Positions 1 through 8,150 are shown, counted from the stretch's first letter. The stretch is DNA of 36,489 nucleotides from Streptomyces sp. NWU339 (GCF_003143855.1 NZ_QFRK01000003.1:1-36489), one strand, 5' to 3'. Numbers and translations: made by a program. Notes: generated by a model from the sequence alone, not told the origin.

Positions 1-2
1 CT

Positions 3-443
3 TTGCAGAAGATTCTGGCCGTTGAGGGCCTGGATGCGGCACTGGCCTGCGCGGTCGCCACGCTGGGTGAGCACGGCGCGAAAGCGGCCTACGCGGCGCT
101 CAACCGCCGGGTTCCCGGGTTCGGGCCGTCCTTCTTCACCAAGTTCCTGTACTTCGCAGGCAAGACGGTGCCACCTGCGAGCGGCCCCGAGCCGCTCATT
201 CTTGACCGCTTCCTGGCCCGGCGTCTGCGGTCCTTGGCCGCTGTGGCTGGCCGGGAGACGGGTCACGACCCCGACGGATCGGTCGCTGCCTGGGTATGGA
301 GGGACCGGGACTGGTCGCCCCACCGCTACGAGGTCTACCTCTCCTTCCTGCACTCAGCCGCCGCGCAGGTGGCGGCAACGGACGGCTGGCCGTCCAACGC
401 CTCGTGCGACCTGCTCGAGTGCGCGCTGTTCCATGCCGCGTGA
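3..443 (+). CDS. 8-oxoguanine DNA glycosylase OGG-fold-like protein, 3' part
   Basis: This is the C-terminal 146 residues of a gene whose start lies outside the window; the frame is open from the first bases. The segment with VPGFGPSFFTKFLYFAG followed by LILDRFLARRL resembles the streptomycete proteins annotated as 8-oxoguanine DNA glycosylase OGG-fold, where a helix-hairpin-like region precedes a helical C-terminus. I cannot see the N-terminal part or confirm a catalytic lysine/aspartate pair, so DNA-repair activity is only an inference from resemblance. The stop is followed by coding debris rather than an operon partner. Confidence 0.55.
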   Translation: MQKILAVEGLDAALACAVATLGEHGAKAAYAALNRRVPGFGPSFFTKFLYFAGKTVPPASGPEPLILDRFLARRLRSLAAVAGRETGHDPDGSVAAWVWRDRDWSPHRYEVYLSFLHSAAAQVAATDGWPSNASCDLLECALFHAA

Positions 444-959
444 GAGTGAGCCGGCTGCCGCAGCACTCACGTGCTCAAGTGGCAGGCCGTTTCCCTGACA
501 TGGAGCAGAGCATCGGCCGGGCCCTGGATGAAGGGACCACGCCACGAGATGGGCTCGGTGCCTGCAGGAGCGTTGAGGCCGTCAGCGGGTCTGCCTGGCC
601 TCGTCCGCTGTGGTCCCCGGCCCCGGCGGGCCGACGAGCGCGGCGGTCGCGGCAGCGAGTCGGTCGGCGAGGCTGAAGTTGCCCAGTGCGATGGCGAGCA
701 GGGCCCGGTCGAAGAGCGCGGCGACCAGGCGTGCGTGGTCGTCGGGGAGCTGGCCCGGTTCGTCGGTGACCGCCAGGTCCTCGGGCACGATGGAGAGCAG
801 GAGGGTTGGATCGGCGCTCGGCAGCGAGCCGGAGAACGGGACGGCGCCCGGTGACGAGCGGGACGACGTGACGAGGCGGCTCGGCGACGAGCCCGAGGAG
901 GGGACGCGATGACGGCACCCGACGCACTCGGTACGGCCGATGCCGAGCAGGTCAACGCC
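444..959. other. Mosaic of broken coding sequence
   Basis: No intact gene is visible. On the minus strand, a protein-like tail ending at 582 (VAALFDRALLAIALGNFSLADR, then a hydrophilic end) looks like a real C-terminus of unknown family, but no convincing start or N-terminus is present. On the plus strand, a frame ending at 912 (DERDDVTRRLGDEPEEGTR) overlaps by ATGA the start of another frame at 909. The two strands cannot both be intact genes here, so the stretch is best read as a recombination scar between two gene fragments next to the IS6 element. Confidence 0.35.
909..959 (+). pseudogene. Gene start cut off by IS6 element
   Basis: An ATG at 909 is preceded by a good ribosome-binding site (GAGGAGGGG, 899-907) and overlaps the stop of the preceding frame by four bases (ATGA). 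It reads MTAPDALGTADAEQVNA and then runs into the terminal inverted repeat of the IS6-family element at 960. It is therefore probably the first 17 codons of a gene interrupted by the insertion. The product cannot be identified from so short a piece. Confidence 0.4.
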
Positions 960-1824
960 GGGCGTTGTCACGTTGTTGGGTGTGCGGGTGTCTGGCGGTG
1001 TGTCGAGATGTGGTGGGGCCGGGTGCCGGCCCTGGGCTCAGGCCGCGGCAGGCCGGCCGGTGACGCCGGTGATCTGCTCCCAGATGGTGAAGCGGACGGT
1101 CATTTCGGCGCGGTGTTGGGTGCCGGTCATCAGGTGGCGGCGGGGCCGGAAGTGGGGTGAGATGCCGCTGAACGCGGCCAGGAACCGCTGCGCGGCGCCC
1201 ACACTGCGGAAGCCTTTCATCGCCCGTTCGCGTTGCCGCGTGGGCTGATGACTGTTCTCGGCCCGGTTGTTCAGGCCCTTATGGGAACGGTGCTCGACGG
1301 AGGGCATGACCTCGCGACGGGCCGCGCCGTAGGAGCGGAGCTTGTCCGTGACGATCACCCGCGGCACCCCGCCCGTCTTCGTCAGCAGCGTGCGGAAGAA
1401 GCGCCTGGCCGCAGCCTTGTCCCGCCGATTCTGGACCAGGATGTCCAGGACACCTCCGTGCTGGTCGACAGCCCGCCACAGGTATTTCTGCTCACCGTTG
1501 ATCTTGATGAAGACCTCGTCCAGATGCCACTTGTCGCCGGGCCGGGGCTGCCGGCGGCGCAGTCCGTTGGCGTACTGCTGACCGAACTTCAGGCACCAGC
1601 GGCGGATCGTCTCGTACGAGACGATCACGCCGCGCTCCAGCATCAGCTCCTCGACCTCACGGAAACTGAGCGGGAACCGGAAGTAGAGCCACACGCAGTG
1701 CGAGATCACCTCGACCGGATACCGGTGCCCCTTGTACGACGGCGACATGCCCTCCACGGACGACCCCCTCCACCGTAATCAGCCCGAGGATCCTCCCATC
1801 CTGTCAGCTAACGTGACAGCGCCC
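960..1824 (-). mobile_element. IS6-family insertion sequence, apparently intact
   Basis: The element is bounded by imperfect inverted repeats: GGGCGTTGTCACGTT at 960-974 and its near-complement AACGTGACAGCGCCC at 1810-1824 (14 of 15 match). It is about 865 bp, normal for the family, and holds one transposase gene on the minus strand. I see no target duplication. The right end abuts the C-terminal remnant of a second IS6 copy in the opposite orientation, so this copy probably inserted into or recombined with an older one. Confidence 0.8.
1038..1748 (-). CDS. IS6-family transposase
   Basis: A 236-residue DDE transposase that moves the surrounding IS6 element by the replicative route known for the family. 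An N-terminal helix-turn-helix region (VSYETIRRWCLKFGQQYA) is followed by an RNase H-like catalytic core: first Asp in KWHLDEVFIKI, second Asp in VIVTDKLRSYG, and Glu in NRAENSHQPTR. The C-terminus ends FRPRRHLMTGTQHRAEM and onward, typical of the family. I chose the ATG at 1748 because GGAGG stands just upstream; a GTG three codons earlier would give 239 residues. Length and catalytic residues indicate an intact enzyme. Confidence 0.92.
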   Translation of the reverse strand: MSPSYKGHRYPVEVISHCVWLYFRFPLSFREVEELMLERGVIVSYETIRRWCLKFGQQYANGLRRRQPRPGDKWHLDEVFIKINGEQKYLWRAVDQHGGVLDILVQNRRDKAAARRFFRTLLTKTGGVPRVIVTDKLRSYGAARREVMPSVEHRSHKGLNNRAENSHQPTRQRERAMKGFRSVGAAQRFLAAFSGISPHFRPRRHLMTGTQHRAEMTVRFTIWEQITGVTGRPAAA

Positions 1825-2004
1825 TTCCGGCCCCGCCGCCACCTGATGACCGCATCCGGCTACCGCACCGAGATGCAGCACCGCTTCACCATCTGGAACC
1901 AGATCACCGGCGCGTCCACCGTGGTCTGAACACAGCATCGCCACCGGCCCCACCACACCCTGACGCCCCTTCAGCCAACCAGTCACGGACAACTTGACAA
2001 CGCC
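1825..2004 (+). mobile_element. IS6-family element remnant, 3' end only
   Basis: It contains the last part of a transposase in the plus orientation (FRPRRHLMTASGYRTEMQH and on to WNQITGAS, stop at 1929), followed about 60 bp later by AACTTGACAACGCC at 1991-2004. That sequence matches the end repeat of the neighbouring intact element, and the stop-to-end spacing is also similar. The 5' part was lost at the junction with the intact copy at 1824/1825. Confidence 0.75.
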
Positions 2005-2044
2005 GACCTCCGAGAGGCCGATACCTGTTATGGCCACGCTCCGT

Positions 2045-2488
2045 TCACCGTTCACGGTCCTGGCCCTCCTCCACGATCTCGAACACCGGCAGCCAGGCAC
2101 TTCCCCGAGGTTGGAACCGGGTCACCGTGGCAAGGCCGGTCGGGTCCTCCCTGTGGGCGGCGCCCGTGAGCCCTCCGAAGACGAACAGTCCCGGTTGCTC
2201 CACGAGCTCCACGAACCCGGCCCGGAAGGGGACCGGCTGCTCCGGGTACCAGGCCTGCTCGTTGAGAGTCCACGACGCCACCCGGCCGTCACCGCTGACG
2301 GCTGGCGTGGCCAGCGAAGAGGCCGACCGGCAGCTCCGGCAGACGGGGCTGGGCGGGTGCTGCCAGCGGCTGCACGCGGCGCAGTGCTGGATGCGCAGCT
2401 CGCCGACCGCACCCCCCGTCCAGTACGGCTCGGTGTCCGGGGTGAGACCCGGCACCCGCCGTCCGTGATTCCAGTTCGCGCTCGTCAC
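2045..2488 (-). CDS. DUF35 / Zn-ribbon OB-fold protein
   Basis: A 147-residue protein with the layout of DUF35 (acyl-CoA-associated) proteins: an N-terminal rubredoxin-like zinc ribbon with two CxxC pairs (CAACSRWQHPPSPVCRSC), then an OB-fold domain (GRVASWTLNEQAWYPEQ, then PVPFRAGFVEL). Known relatives sit beside thiolases or acyl-CoA enzymes and bind CoA thioesters. The start is GTG at 2488, which overlaps the stop of the acyl-CoA ligase gene (GTGA) and so indicates translational coupling. The gene is the last of its operon and ends 41 bp from an IS6 remnant. The thiolase expected beside it is missing, perhaps removed by the IS event. Confidence 0.8.
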   Translation of the reverse strand: MTSANWNHGRRVPGLTPDTEPYWTGGAVGELRIQHCAACSRWQHPPSPVCRSCRSASSLATPAVSGDGRVASWTLNEQAWYPEQPVPFRAGFVELVEQPGLFVFGGLTGAAHREDPTGLATVTRFQPRGSAWLPVFEIVEEGQDRER

Positions 2489-4104
2489 GCCTGCCTCCGG
2501 AACGGCGTCATCGCGCCGGCAGCGGAGTACCGGCTCTTGAGCTTGTACTTCTCGATCTTGTGGCTCGCGTTGCGGGGCAAGGTCTCCACCGGGACGTAGA
2601 ATTCGGGATGCATGTACCGCGGCAGAACGCTCTCGCACTGCTTCTGCAGGGTGGTCATGGCCTCCGGCGACGCATCCGAGAGTTCGAGGAACAAGGCGAC
2701 CTCGTCCTCTTCGAGCTCGGAGGGAACTGCCACCGCGGCGACGTCACGCACGCCGTCGAGCTTGGACACCGCTCGTTCGAGCTCGAAGGCCGAGATGTTC
2801 TCCCCGCGCCTGCGGATGACGTCCTTGAGCCGGTCCTCGAACCACATGTAGCCGTCGGCGTCGATGCGGCACAGGTCGCCGGTGTGGAACCAGCCGTTGC
2901 GTCGACTCGCGAGCGTTTGTTCAGGCATCCCGTAGTAGCCGGTCGACTCGTTCCACGGGACCGAGGTCCGGATCACCAGCTCTCCGCTTGTCCCGCAAGC
3001 GACGTCGAGGTCGTTCGCATCGACGATCCGGGCCTCCATGCCGGGTCGCGGCCGGCCGGCGGAACCGAGCTTCGACGGTGGATCCGCCAGTGTGTAGGCG
3101 TGGCTGGGACCGTAGTCGGTGAGGCTGTAGCCAGAAGTGAAGCGCAGGCCAAACCGCTCTTCGAAATCCGTCGCGTATGAGGGAATGGGTACGGTCATCA
3201 CCATCCGCAGGTCATTGTTGGCGTCGTCCGACTGCGGGGGCTGCTTCCACAGAATCGCGGCCATCGACCCGAGCAGGTTGGTCGCGGTGATCCCGTTCGA
3301 CCGCATGTCGCCCCAGAACTTGGAAGCCGAGAACCGTCTCCGGAGAAACACCTGCGAATTGGCGCCGATGGCGCAGTGCAGCGCGCCCTGGAACGCGTTG
3401 ACGTGGAAGAGCGGCAGGCAGACGTACACGCGATCCTCGGAGCCGTACCCGAACGACGCGGCATGACTGAAGCCCCAGAGCATCGCCCGAGCGTGGGTCA
3501 TCATCACGCCCTTCGACGGGCCGGTCGTGCCGGATGTGTAGTTCACGTACCCCAGCGCCGTCGGGTCCGTCCTCGGCGGCTCGAAGGCTCCCACGGCCCG
3601 GCCCGCCGCGCAGATGTCCTCGTGGGTCACGCCGCCTTCGTCGGGGCCGCTCCACGGACCCGCCAGCCCGATCGCCGCGACGTCCGAGCCGCGCGCCACG
3701 AGACCCGCGTGCTCATCGGAGGCGTCGTGCAGGAGGAAGCGGGAGTCCGAGTTGGTGAGGTAGTACCTGAGCAGGTCGTTCTTCGCCTGGACGTTGAGTG
3801 GGACGGCGACCGCGCCGAGTCGGCTCAGGGCGATGTAGATGAGGATGTGCGCCACGCCGTTGGGCAGCTGCACGGCCACGTGCGTGTCGCGCCTCACCCC
3901 CATCTCGGCGAGCCAGCGGGAGTAGAGATCCGCCTCGTGAACCAGGCGGTCATAGGTGTACTCGGCAGTGGTGTCGAGGTCGGTCAGGAAAACCCGCTCG
4001 GGGTACGCACGGGCGCGAGCGGAAAGGGCTTCGAACAGGGTGAGCTGATCGAACTCGAACCCCATCCGAAGGAGGTCGAAGTCGGTGCCGGCGTGCTTGG
4101 TCAT
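2485..4104 (-). CDS. Acyl-CoA synthetase (AMP-dependent ligase)
   Basis: A 539-residue ANL-superfamily enzyme expected to activate a carboxylic acid as acyl-AMP and transfer it to CoA in the cytoplasm. The phosphate-binding motif YTSGTTGPSKG lies near residues 189-199, the aromatic/A5 region at GYSLTDYGPS, and the hinge and C-terminal motifs at GWFHTGDLCRID and DRLKDVIRRRGENIS. The catalytic lysine is likely in NASHKIEKYKLK near the end. The overall look is that of the CaiC/crotonobetaine-type group, but the substrate cannot be read from sequence. The ATG at 4104 overlaps the monooxygenase stop (ATGA); the longer open frame upstream is overlap with that gene. The neighbours suggest degradation of a hydroxylated aromatic or related acid. 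Confidence 0.88.
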   Translation of the reverse strand: MTKHAGTDFDLLRMGFEFDQLTLFEALSARARAYPERVFLTDLDTTAEYTYDRLVHEADLYSRWLAEMGVRRDTHVAVQLPNGVAHILIYIALSRLGAVAVPLNVQAKNDLLRYYLTNSDSRFLLHDASDEHAGLVARGSDVAAIGLAGPWSGPDEGGVTHEDICAAGRAVGAFEPPRTDPTALGYVNYTSGTTGPSKGVMMTHARAMLWGFSHAASFGYGSEDRVYVCLPLFHVNAFQGALHCAIGANSQVFLRRRFSASKFWGDMRSNGITATNLLGSMAAILWKQPPQSDDANNDLRMVMTVPIPSYATDFEERFGLRFTSGYSLTDYGPSHAYTLADPPSKLGSAGRPRPGMEARIVDANDLDVACGTSGELVIRTSVPWNESTGYYGMPEQTLASRRNGWFHTGDLCRIDADGYMWFEDRLKDVIRRRGENISAFELERAVSKLDGVRDVAAVAVPSELEEDEVALFLELSDASPEAMTTLQKQCESVLPRYMHPEFYVPVETLPRNASHKIEKYKLKSRYSAAGAMTPFRRQA

Positions 4105-5849
4105 GATGCGACCTTCTGAAGGGCTGCGGTTCGGAGGCTGTCCCGCACGGAGCCGGTGTCGGGCTCCCCGACTCCGGAGGCGGCCAGCAGGTCGGACAGC
4201 TCGATGAACACGCGCTGGAGGTCCGAGTGCGGCGTCGCGTGTGATGCGTCCGTCGGGGCGCCCTGGGAGTACACGATGCGGTCGGGGCGACCGAAGACGA
4301 CGTCGCCGCTGCACGCCAGGCCAAGCCGGTCTCTGACCGCGTCCTCATCGGCCCATAGAACCTGCGTGGCGGCACGGCCCCAGGACTCGGCGCATGCAGG
4401 CGGAGTCTTTCGCGCCTCTTCATCTCGAAGCAGAATTGCCACCGACCCGTCCGGCTCACCAATGCCCTCGACGCGCTCCAGACTGAAGTGACCGCCCTGC
4501 AGCAACGTGGTGAGGTGTCGCTCGTCTCCCGTCCGGGTGGTCACCCTCAACTCACGAAGGGGTTCTCCCACGACACCTGCGGCAGTCGAGCCGATCGGGA
4601 ACCGCGACACCTGCGCCGCCGCATGACCATCTATCAGTTCCCGCAGACCTGGCGCCTCGGGAAGGAGAGACATCACCTCGCGGCGGAGTGTCTTCGACGA
4701 CTCGTCGGCACTCGTCATGAAAAGCGAGACCGGGGTGAGCGCCTCGAGCGTCCGGGTCACGACATGGGTACGTTCGTCGGAGTAGTCGTCGAGGTGGTGA
4801 TGACCCCCGGCCAGCGCCAGCGGGATTCGCCACGCGAGGGAGTTGACGTCCCCGAAGCCCATGTTCAGTCCGCGGCCACCGAAAATCGGCGACTGGTGGG
4901 CCGCGTCGCCCACGAAGAGCACCTTCCCCACGTGGTATCGGGAGAGGGTGCGGCCGAGGGCCCGATAGGACGTCACCCAGACAAGTTCCGGCTCTGCGTT
5001 GATGCCGATCATGGCCAGATGCTGTCGAACCCGCGCTTGTGCGGCCTCGGCGGTCGTGGCCTCTTCGGCGGTCTGTCCGTCGGGCAGTTGGTAATCCAAG
5101 CGCCACACGTTGAACGGCTGCGAGTGCAGGATGGCGACCGACTCAGGCGCGTAGTCCGGGCCGATGAACAGGCGCCGCCCCGGGGCGAGGTCGTGGTCCA
5201 TCGTGAAGTCGCAGATCACGAAGCGCGCATCGGCGCTGCGTCGCGGCACCACGTCGTGGTAGTCGAGCGCGAGGGACTTGCGAGTGATGCCACGGGCCCC
5301 GTCGGCCGCCACCACGTACCGCGAGCTGATTTCGTAGCGCTCCCCGCCGGCGTCGATCTCGATGACGATGTCGCCGTCATCGCCGTCGCCGTTGTCGGTG
5401 ATGCCTACGACCGCGTGGCCCCAGCGCACGGCACCAGGCGCGGCCTCGCCAAGCTTCTCGACGAGCAGATACTCGAGCCAGCATTGCTGCAGCAGAGCCA
5501 GCTCAGGCCAGCGCTCGTGCGGGTCGGTCGCGTACTCCGTCCGCCAGAGCTCCTGACTTCCATGGAACACAAGGCTGCGTTCGCGCGGCTGTGCCAGACG
5601 CATGAAGTCGTCGCTGACACCGATGTCCGCGAGGAACGCCAGGCTCTCTCGATTCAGCGTGAGTGCCCGGCTGCCGTCGGACACCTGCCTACGCGCTTCG
5701 AGCACCACAGCGTCGATGCCCCTGCGCTGCAGCGCGATTGCGGTGGCGAGGCCAACAGGACCCCCACCCACGATCACCACATCGTGCACCCGCCCCTCGG
5801 CGGGCCTGGGGACGGGCGACAGGTCGAACTCCTGCCATTCGAAGTACAT
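4101..5849 (-). CDS. FAD-dependent aromatic-type monooxygenase
   Basis: A 582-residue class A flavoprotein monooxygenase that would use NAD(P)H and O2 to hydroxylate a ring substrate. The Rossmann FAD motif VIVGGGPVGLATAIALQRRG lies near residue 28, the middle YVVAADGARG segment follows, and the second FAD motif GDAAHQSPIFGGRGLNMGFG is near residue 315. The C-terminal thioredoxin-like extension is typical of PheA/MhpA-like enzymes. The ATG at 5849 is supported by a GAGAGG site about 10 bp upstream; the longer open frame lacks support. It is the first gene of a three-gene operon and is divergent from a MarR regulator, which probably controls it. The relation to 3-(3-hydroxyphenyl)propionate hydroxylase is plausible but unproven. 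Confidence 0.87.
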   Translation of the reverse strand: MYFEWQEFDLSPVPRPAEGRVHDVVIVGGGPVGLATAIALQRRGIDAVVLEARRQVSDGSRALTLNRESLAFLADIGVSDDFMRLAQPRERSLVFHGSQELWRTEYATDPHERWPELALLQQCWLEYLLVEKLGEAAPGAVRWGHAVVGITDNGDGDDGDIVIEIDAGGERYEISSRYVVAADGARGITRKSLALDYHDVVPRRSADARFVICDFTMDHDLAPGRRLFIGPDYAPESVAILHSQPFNVWRLDYQLPDGQTAEEATTAEAAQARVRQHLAMIGINAEPELVWVTSYRALGRTLSRYHVGKVLFVGDAAHQSPIFGGRGLNMGFGDVNSLAWRIPLALAGGHHHLDDYSDERTHVVTRTLEALTPVSLFMTSADESSKTLRREVMSLLPEAPGLRELIDGHAAAQVSRFPIGSTAAGVVGEPLRELRVTTRTGDERHLTTLLQGGHFSLERVEGIGEPDGSVAILLRDEEARKTPPACAESWGRAATQVLWADEDAVRDRLGLACSGDVVFGRPDRIVYSQGAPTDASHATPHSDLQRVFIELSDLLAASGVGEPDTGSVRDSLRTAALQKVAS

Positions 5850-6130
5850 GCGCTGCGTTTCCTCTCGCTGATTCGCACCGCTCCCGTGCGTCGGCGGGCA
5901 CAGGACAGGCCATGCGCGGCCGTACAGGGGGATGACCGCTCTCACCTTCAGGGTGAGGCGTGGCTCACACGAAGTCGTGCGAGTCTGAATCAGATCCGGA
6001 AGCCGTGTCAAGAGATGCGGACCGTTCTTCAGACACCACAAACGGCGCTCTTAGCCCCAGGACGCCAGCACTTGTGCGCCCAGCGCGCGACAGGGACCGC
6101 GGGCCCCGGCTACGCCGACCATCCCCCGGA

Positions 6131-6169
6131 ATGTACTTCGAACATGAATCATTTACAGGTGTTGTCCTG
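6131..6169. promoter_or_regulatory. Possible MarR operator region
   Basis: The divergent 382-bp gap between the monooxygenase and marR starts holds two short inverted repeats close together: ATGT-N7-ACAT at 6131-6145 and CAGG-N6-CCTG at 6156-6169. The area is also richer in A and T than its surroundings. MarR proteins usually bind such palindromes between divergent genes. Both repeats are short and could occur by chance. Confidence 0.3.
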
Positions 6170-6231
6170 ATCGCAGGTAGCTGCCGATGGGCGCCCTCGA
6201 CCCGCTACGACAGGGACGCTAGGGTGACGTC

Positions 6232-6783
6232 GTGCCGCTCAACTCAAGGGCGTCGTCGCCCGACGACGGGATCGTTGACTACTGGGGCCTGATCGAGAAG
6301 GCGCAGGCCTCCATTCCGACCGCGATCAGCGAGGTCGACATGGAAGCCAGCCACCTCGTCATGTCACTGAACCGTGCGACACGCACTCTCATCTACGACC
6401 TCGAGTTCCAGACTTTGAGGCCACTTGGCCAGTCCGACTCAAGTTTTCGGCTGCTCTTCACTCTCTGGGTTGCCGGCCCGCTGAGTCCGCACAGAGTGGC
6501 CGCCCTCGCCTCGATGGCGCGTCCCACCGTGACCAGCCTCGTGGCGACCCTTCGCAGGGACGGACTGGTCGACAGACAGGTGGACCCTGCAGACGGCCGC
6601 GGAGCGATGCTCAGCCTCACCCCCGCCGGGACTCAGGTCATCACCGAGGCATTTGAAGCGCACAACCGCCGCGAGCGAGACTGGGCCTCCTTGCTGACAC
6701 CGATCGAGCGGAAGCTCTTTATTATGCTCATGGACAAGTTGATGAGCGGACGCACAAGCATCAATGCCGTCGATCGACGATGA
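6232..6783 (+). CDS. MarR-family transcriptional regulator
   Basis: A 183-residue winged-helix regulator. The MarR domain spans about residues 60-160, with the recognition region RVAALASMARPTVTSLVATL and the wing RDGLVDRQVDPADGRGAML followed by LTPAG, all canonical. It starts at GTG 6232 with AGGGTGA just upstream; an ATG at 6341 would remove an N-terminal extension of about 36 residues, so the start is uncertain. Transcribed away from the monooxygenase operon, it is the likely ligand-responsive repressor of that operon. Confidence 0.85.
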   Translation: MPLNSRASSPDDGIVDYWGLIEKAQASIPTAISEVDMEASHLVMSLNRATRTLIYDLEFQTLRPLGQSDSSFRLLFTLWVAGPLSPHRVAALASMARPTVTSLVATLRRDGLVDRQVDPADGRGAMLSLTPAGTQVITEAFEAHNRRERDWASLLTPIERKLFIMLMDKLMSGRTSINAVDRR

Positions 6784-6962
6784 GGACAATTGGGAGTCGG
6801 CGCTAGCCTCCCCGTTTCGCTTCGGGTAGCTGAGCTGCGTTGATGGCGGTGGACCGGTGGTGTGGGTTGCTGGTTGCCGGGTGGGCATGGCTGGGACCCG
6901 ACGCTCGGGCCGGGTGCTCCAGGGTTCCTCGGATCGTGGGCGGGCAGGGACCGTGCAGCGGG

Positions 6963-7187
6963 TCAGGTGGCCGGTCGCGGCAGTGCTGTGAGGCGGGTGA
7001 ACGCGTTGATGAGTTCGTGCCGCCAGGGCCAGGTCGCGGCGATCCGCAGACGGAGGCGGCGGCCGCCGCGAGTGATGCGGGCGGCGGCGTGCAGCAGCCG
7101 GTAGCGGAGCTTCTTCGGCTCGGCGGTGGCCAACTCACCGTCCAGCAGCAGGTCCTGGGTCCAGGCGAGCAGGTCGGCGGCGGTCAG
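6963..7187 (-). pseudogene. IS1380-type transposase, C-terminal remnant
   Basis: The minus-strand frame ending at 6963 reads ADLLAWTQDLLLDGELATAE, continues with PKKLRYRLLHAAARITRG and a segment ending WPWRHELINAFTRL. This is the characteristic C-terminus of streptomycete IS1380-type DDE transposases. The catalytic core is absent: coding similarity stops at about 7187, where the sequence switches to an IclR-gene fragment on the other strand. About 180 bp between the MarR stop and this remnant show no gene and may include the element's end. Confidence 0.75.
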
Positions 7188-7281
7188 CATCGGCATCTCG
7201 GTCTTCGAGTACACCGGCCTCGACGAACTCGGCATCACGGTTGTCCGTGCTGCGACGGACCTGGGCGAACTGCTCGGCTGA
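7175..7281 (+). pseudogene. IclR C-terminus fragment, near copy of the 18.0-kb iclR end
   Basis: The plus strand reads ISVFEYTGLDELGITVVRAA and then TDLGELLG before a stop. It matches, almost base for base (roughly 95 percent over about 100 bp by eye), the end of the complete IclR gene at 18040-18135 on the opposite strand. Only this tail is present, with no start or DNA-binding domain, so it is a non-functional fragment from duplication or recombination. Confidence 0.75.
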
Positions 7282-7398
7282 AAGGCCCCTGCCGTCCGAC
7301 GATGGCGGTGGGCGTCTCCCTTCGATGTCTCCGACATCGAGGCAGTGGGCGCCCGGGTCGTCGCAGCAGCGGCGCGTCTGGCGTCCGCCCCCCCATGA
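7282..7398 (+). pseudogene. Second IclR-like C-terminal fragment, frameshifted
   Basis: Directly after the first fragment, the plus strand reads FDVSDIEAVGARVVAAAARL and then ASAPP before a stop at 7396-7398. This resembles the last helix of IclR effector-binding domains. The expected preceding beta strand (MAVGVSL) is in a different frame, indicating a one-base indel near 7320. It is not a copy of either complete IclR gene in the window. The remaining 80 bp to the next stop codon show nothing. Confidence 0.45.
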
Positions 7399-7478
7399 GC
7401 GTCGGTGCGGACGGCGCTCACTGAAGACTGCGGCGCCGGGCCGGAGCACCGCGTTCACGTCGTCGCGGAAGCGGGGTT

Positions 7479-8150
7479 TTAGGCGCGGCTAAGCCGCGCG
7501 AGCCGCGCGGCCGCCTCACGCACCAGCTCACCGAGACGATCGATGTCGACTTGCTCCATGGCGACCATGCCGACGGACGCACCGAGCAGATGCGGTACCT
7601 CGAAGCCCGCAGCCACCCCGATGGCCCCGTGCTGGAGCTCCCCGGCAGTGACGCTGTACCCGGCGTCCCGGGCCCGGTTCACGGCTTCGGAGTCATCCGG
7701 CGTCGCCGGCTGAAGCGCCAGGATGGCGATGCCGTTGGCTCCCCTGGCCAGTGAGTGGCTGACGCCGATGCGATAGCCGACCTGGAGGATTGTCTGCCGG
7801 GTGGGCTCCGCGGACAGCACGGGAACACATTCGTCGCCCCCCTGCGCCACGGAAAGGAACGCGGCCACCCCGGCGGCGTCGGCGAGTTCCTGCAGAACCG
7901 GTCCGGCCGCGCGGATCAACTGGGGTTGGAAACGGCTCGCGAAGACGACCGCGCCGGCCCCGAGCCTGATCTTCTTTCCCACGCCCCGAGTCACCAGCGC
8001 ATGCTGCTCAAGCGTCTCGACGATGCGGTACGCGGTCGCCCGGTCGATGCCGAGCTGCGTGGCGATCTCGGCGACCGTGAGTCCCTCCGGGTCGAGGGAA
8101 ATCAGGCTCAGGGTACGGAGTCCACGGTCCAGACTCTGCAAGATGGTCAC
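7479..8150 (-). CDS. IclR-family regulator of the homogentisate operon
   Basis: A 223-residue regulator with an N-terminal winged helix (LTVAEIATQLGIDRATAYRI, then VETLEQHALV) and a C-terminal effector domain (ARGANGIAILAL, then the GYSVTAGELQHGAIGVAAGF segment). The start is the ATG at 8150. It is divergent from the homogentisate dioxygenase gene and separated from it by a 454-bp gap that holds a perfect palindrome, so it most likely senses a pathway intermediate and controls the operon. The family includes both activators and repressors, so the sign of control is unknown. Confidence 0.87.
   Translation of the reverse strand: MTILQSLDRGLRTLSLISLDPEGLTVAEIATQLGIDRATAYRIVETLEQHALVTRGVGKKIRLGAGAVVFASRFQPQLIRAAGPVLQELADAAGVAAFLSVAQGGDECVPVLSAEPTRQTILQVGYRIGVSHSLARGANGIAILALQPATPDDSEAVNRARDAGYSVTAGELQHGAIGVAAGFEVPHLLGASVGMVAMEQVDIDRLGELVREAAARLARLSRA

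Noticed and set aside
4105..4314. Longer start for the acyl-CoA ligase (609 residues)
   Set aside because: The extension overlaps the monooxygenase coding sequence and is unlike the family N-terminus; the ATGA overlap at 4104 is the natural start.
5850..6041. Longer start for the monooxygenase (646 residues)
   Set aside because: The extra residues have no family counterpart, and the ATG at 5849 has a ribosome-binding site and places the FAD motif correctly.
7484..7500. GCGCGGCT-A-AGCCGCGC palindrome at the end of the first iclR gene as a terminator or operator
   Set aside because: It overlaps the final codons, has a one-base loop that cannot form a normal hairpin, and such GC palindromes are frequent in this DNA.
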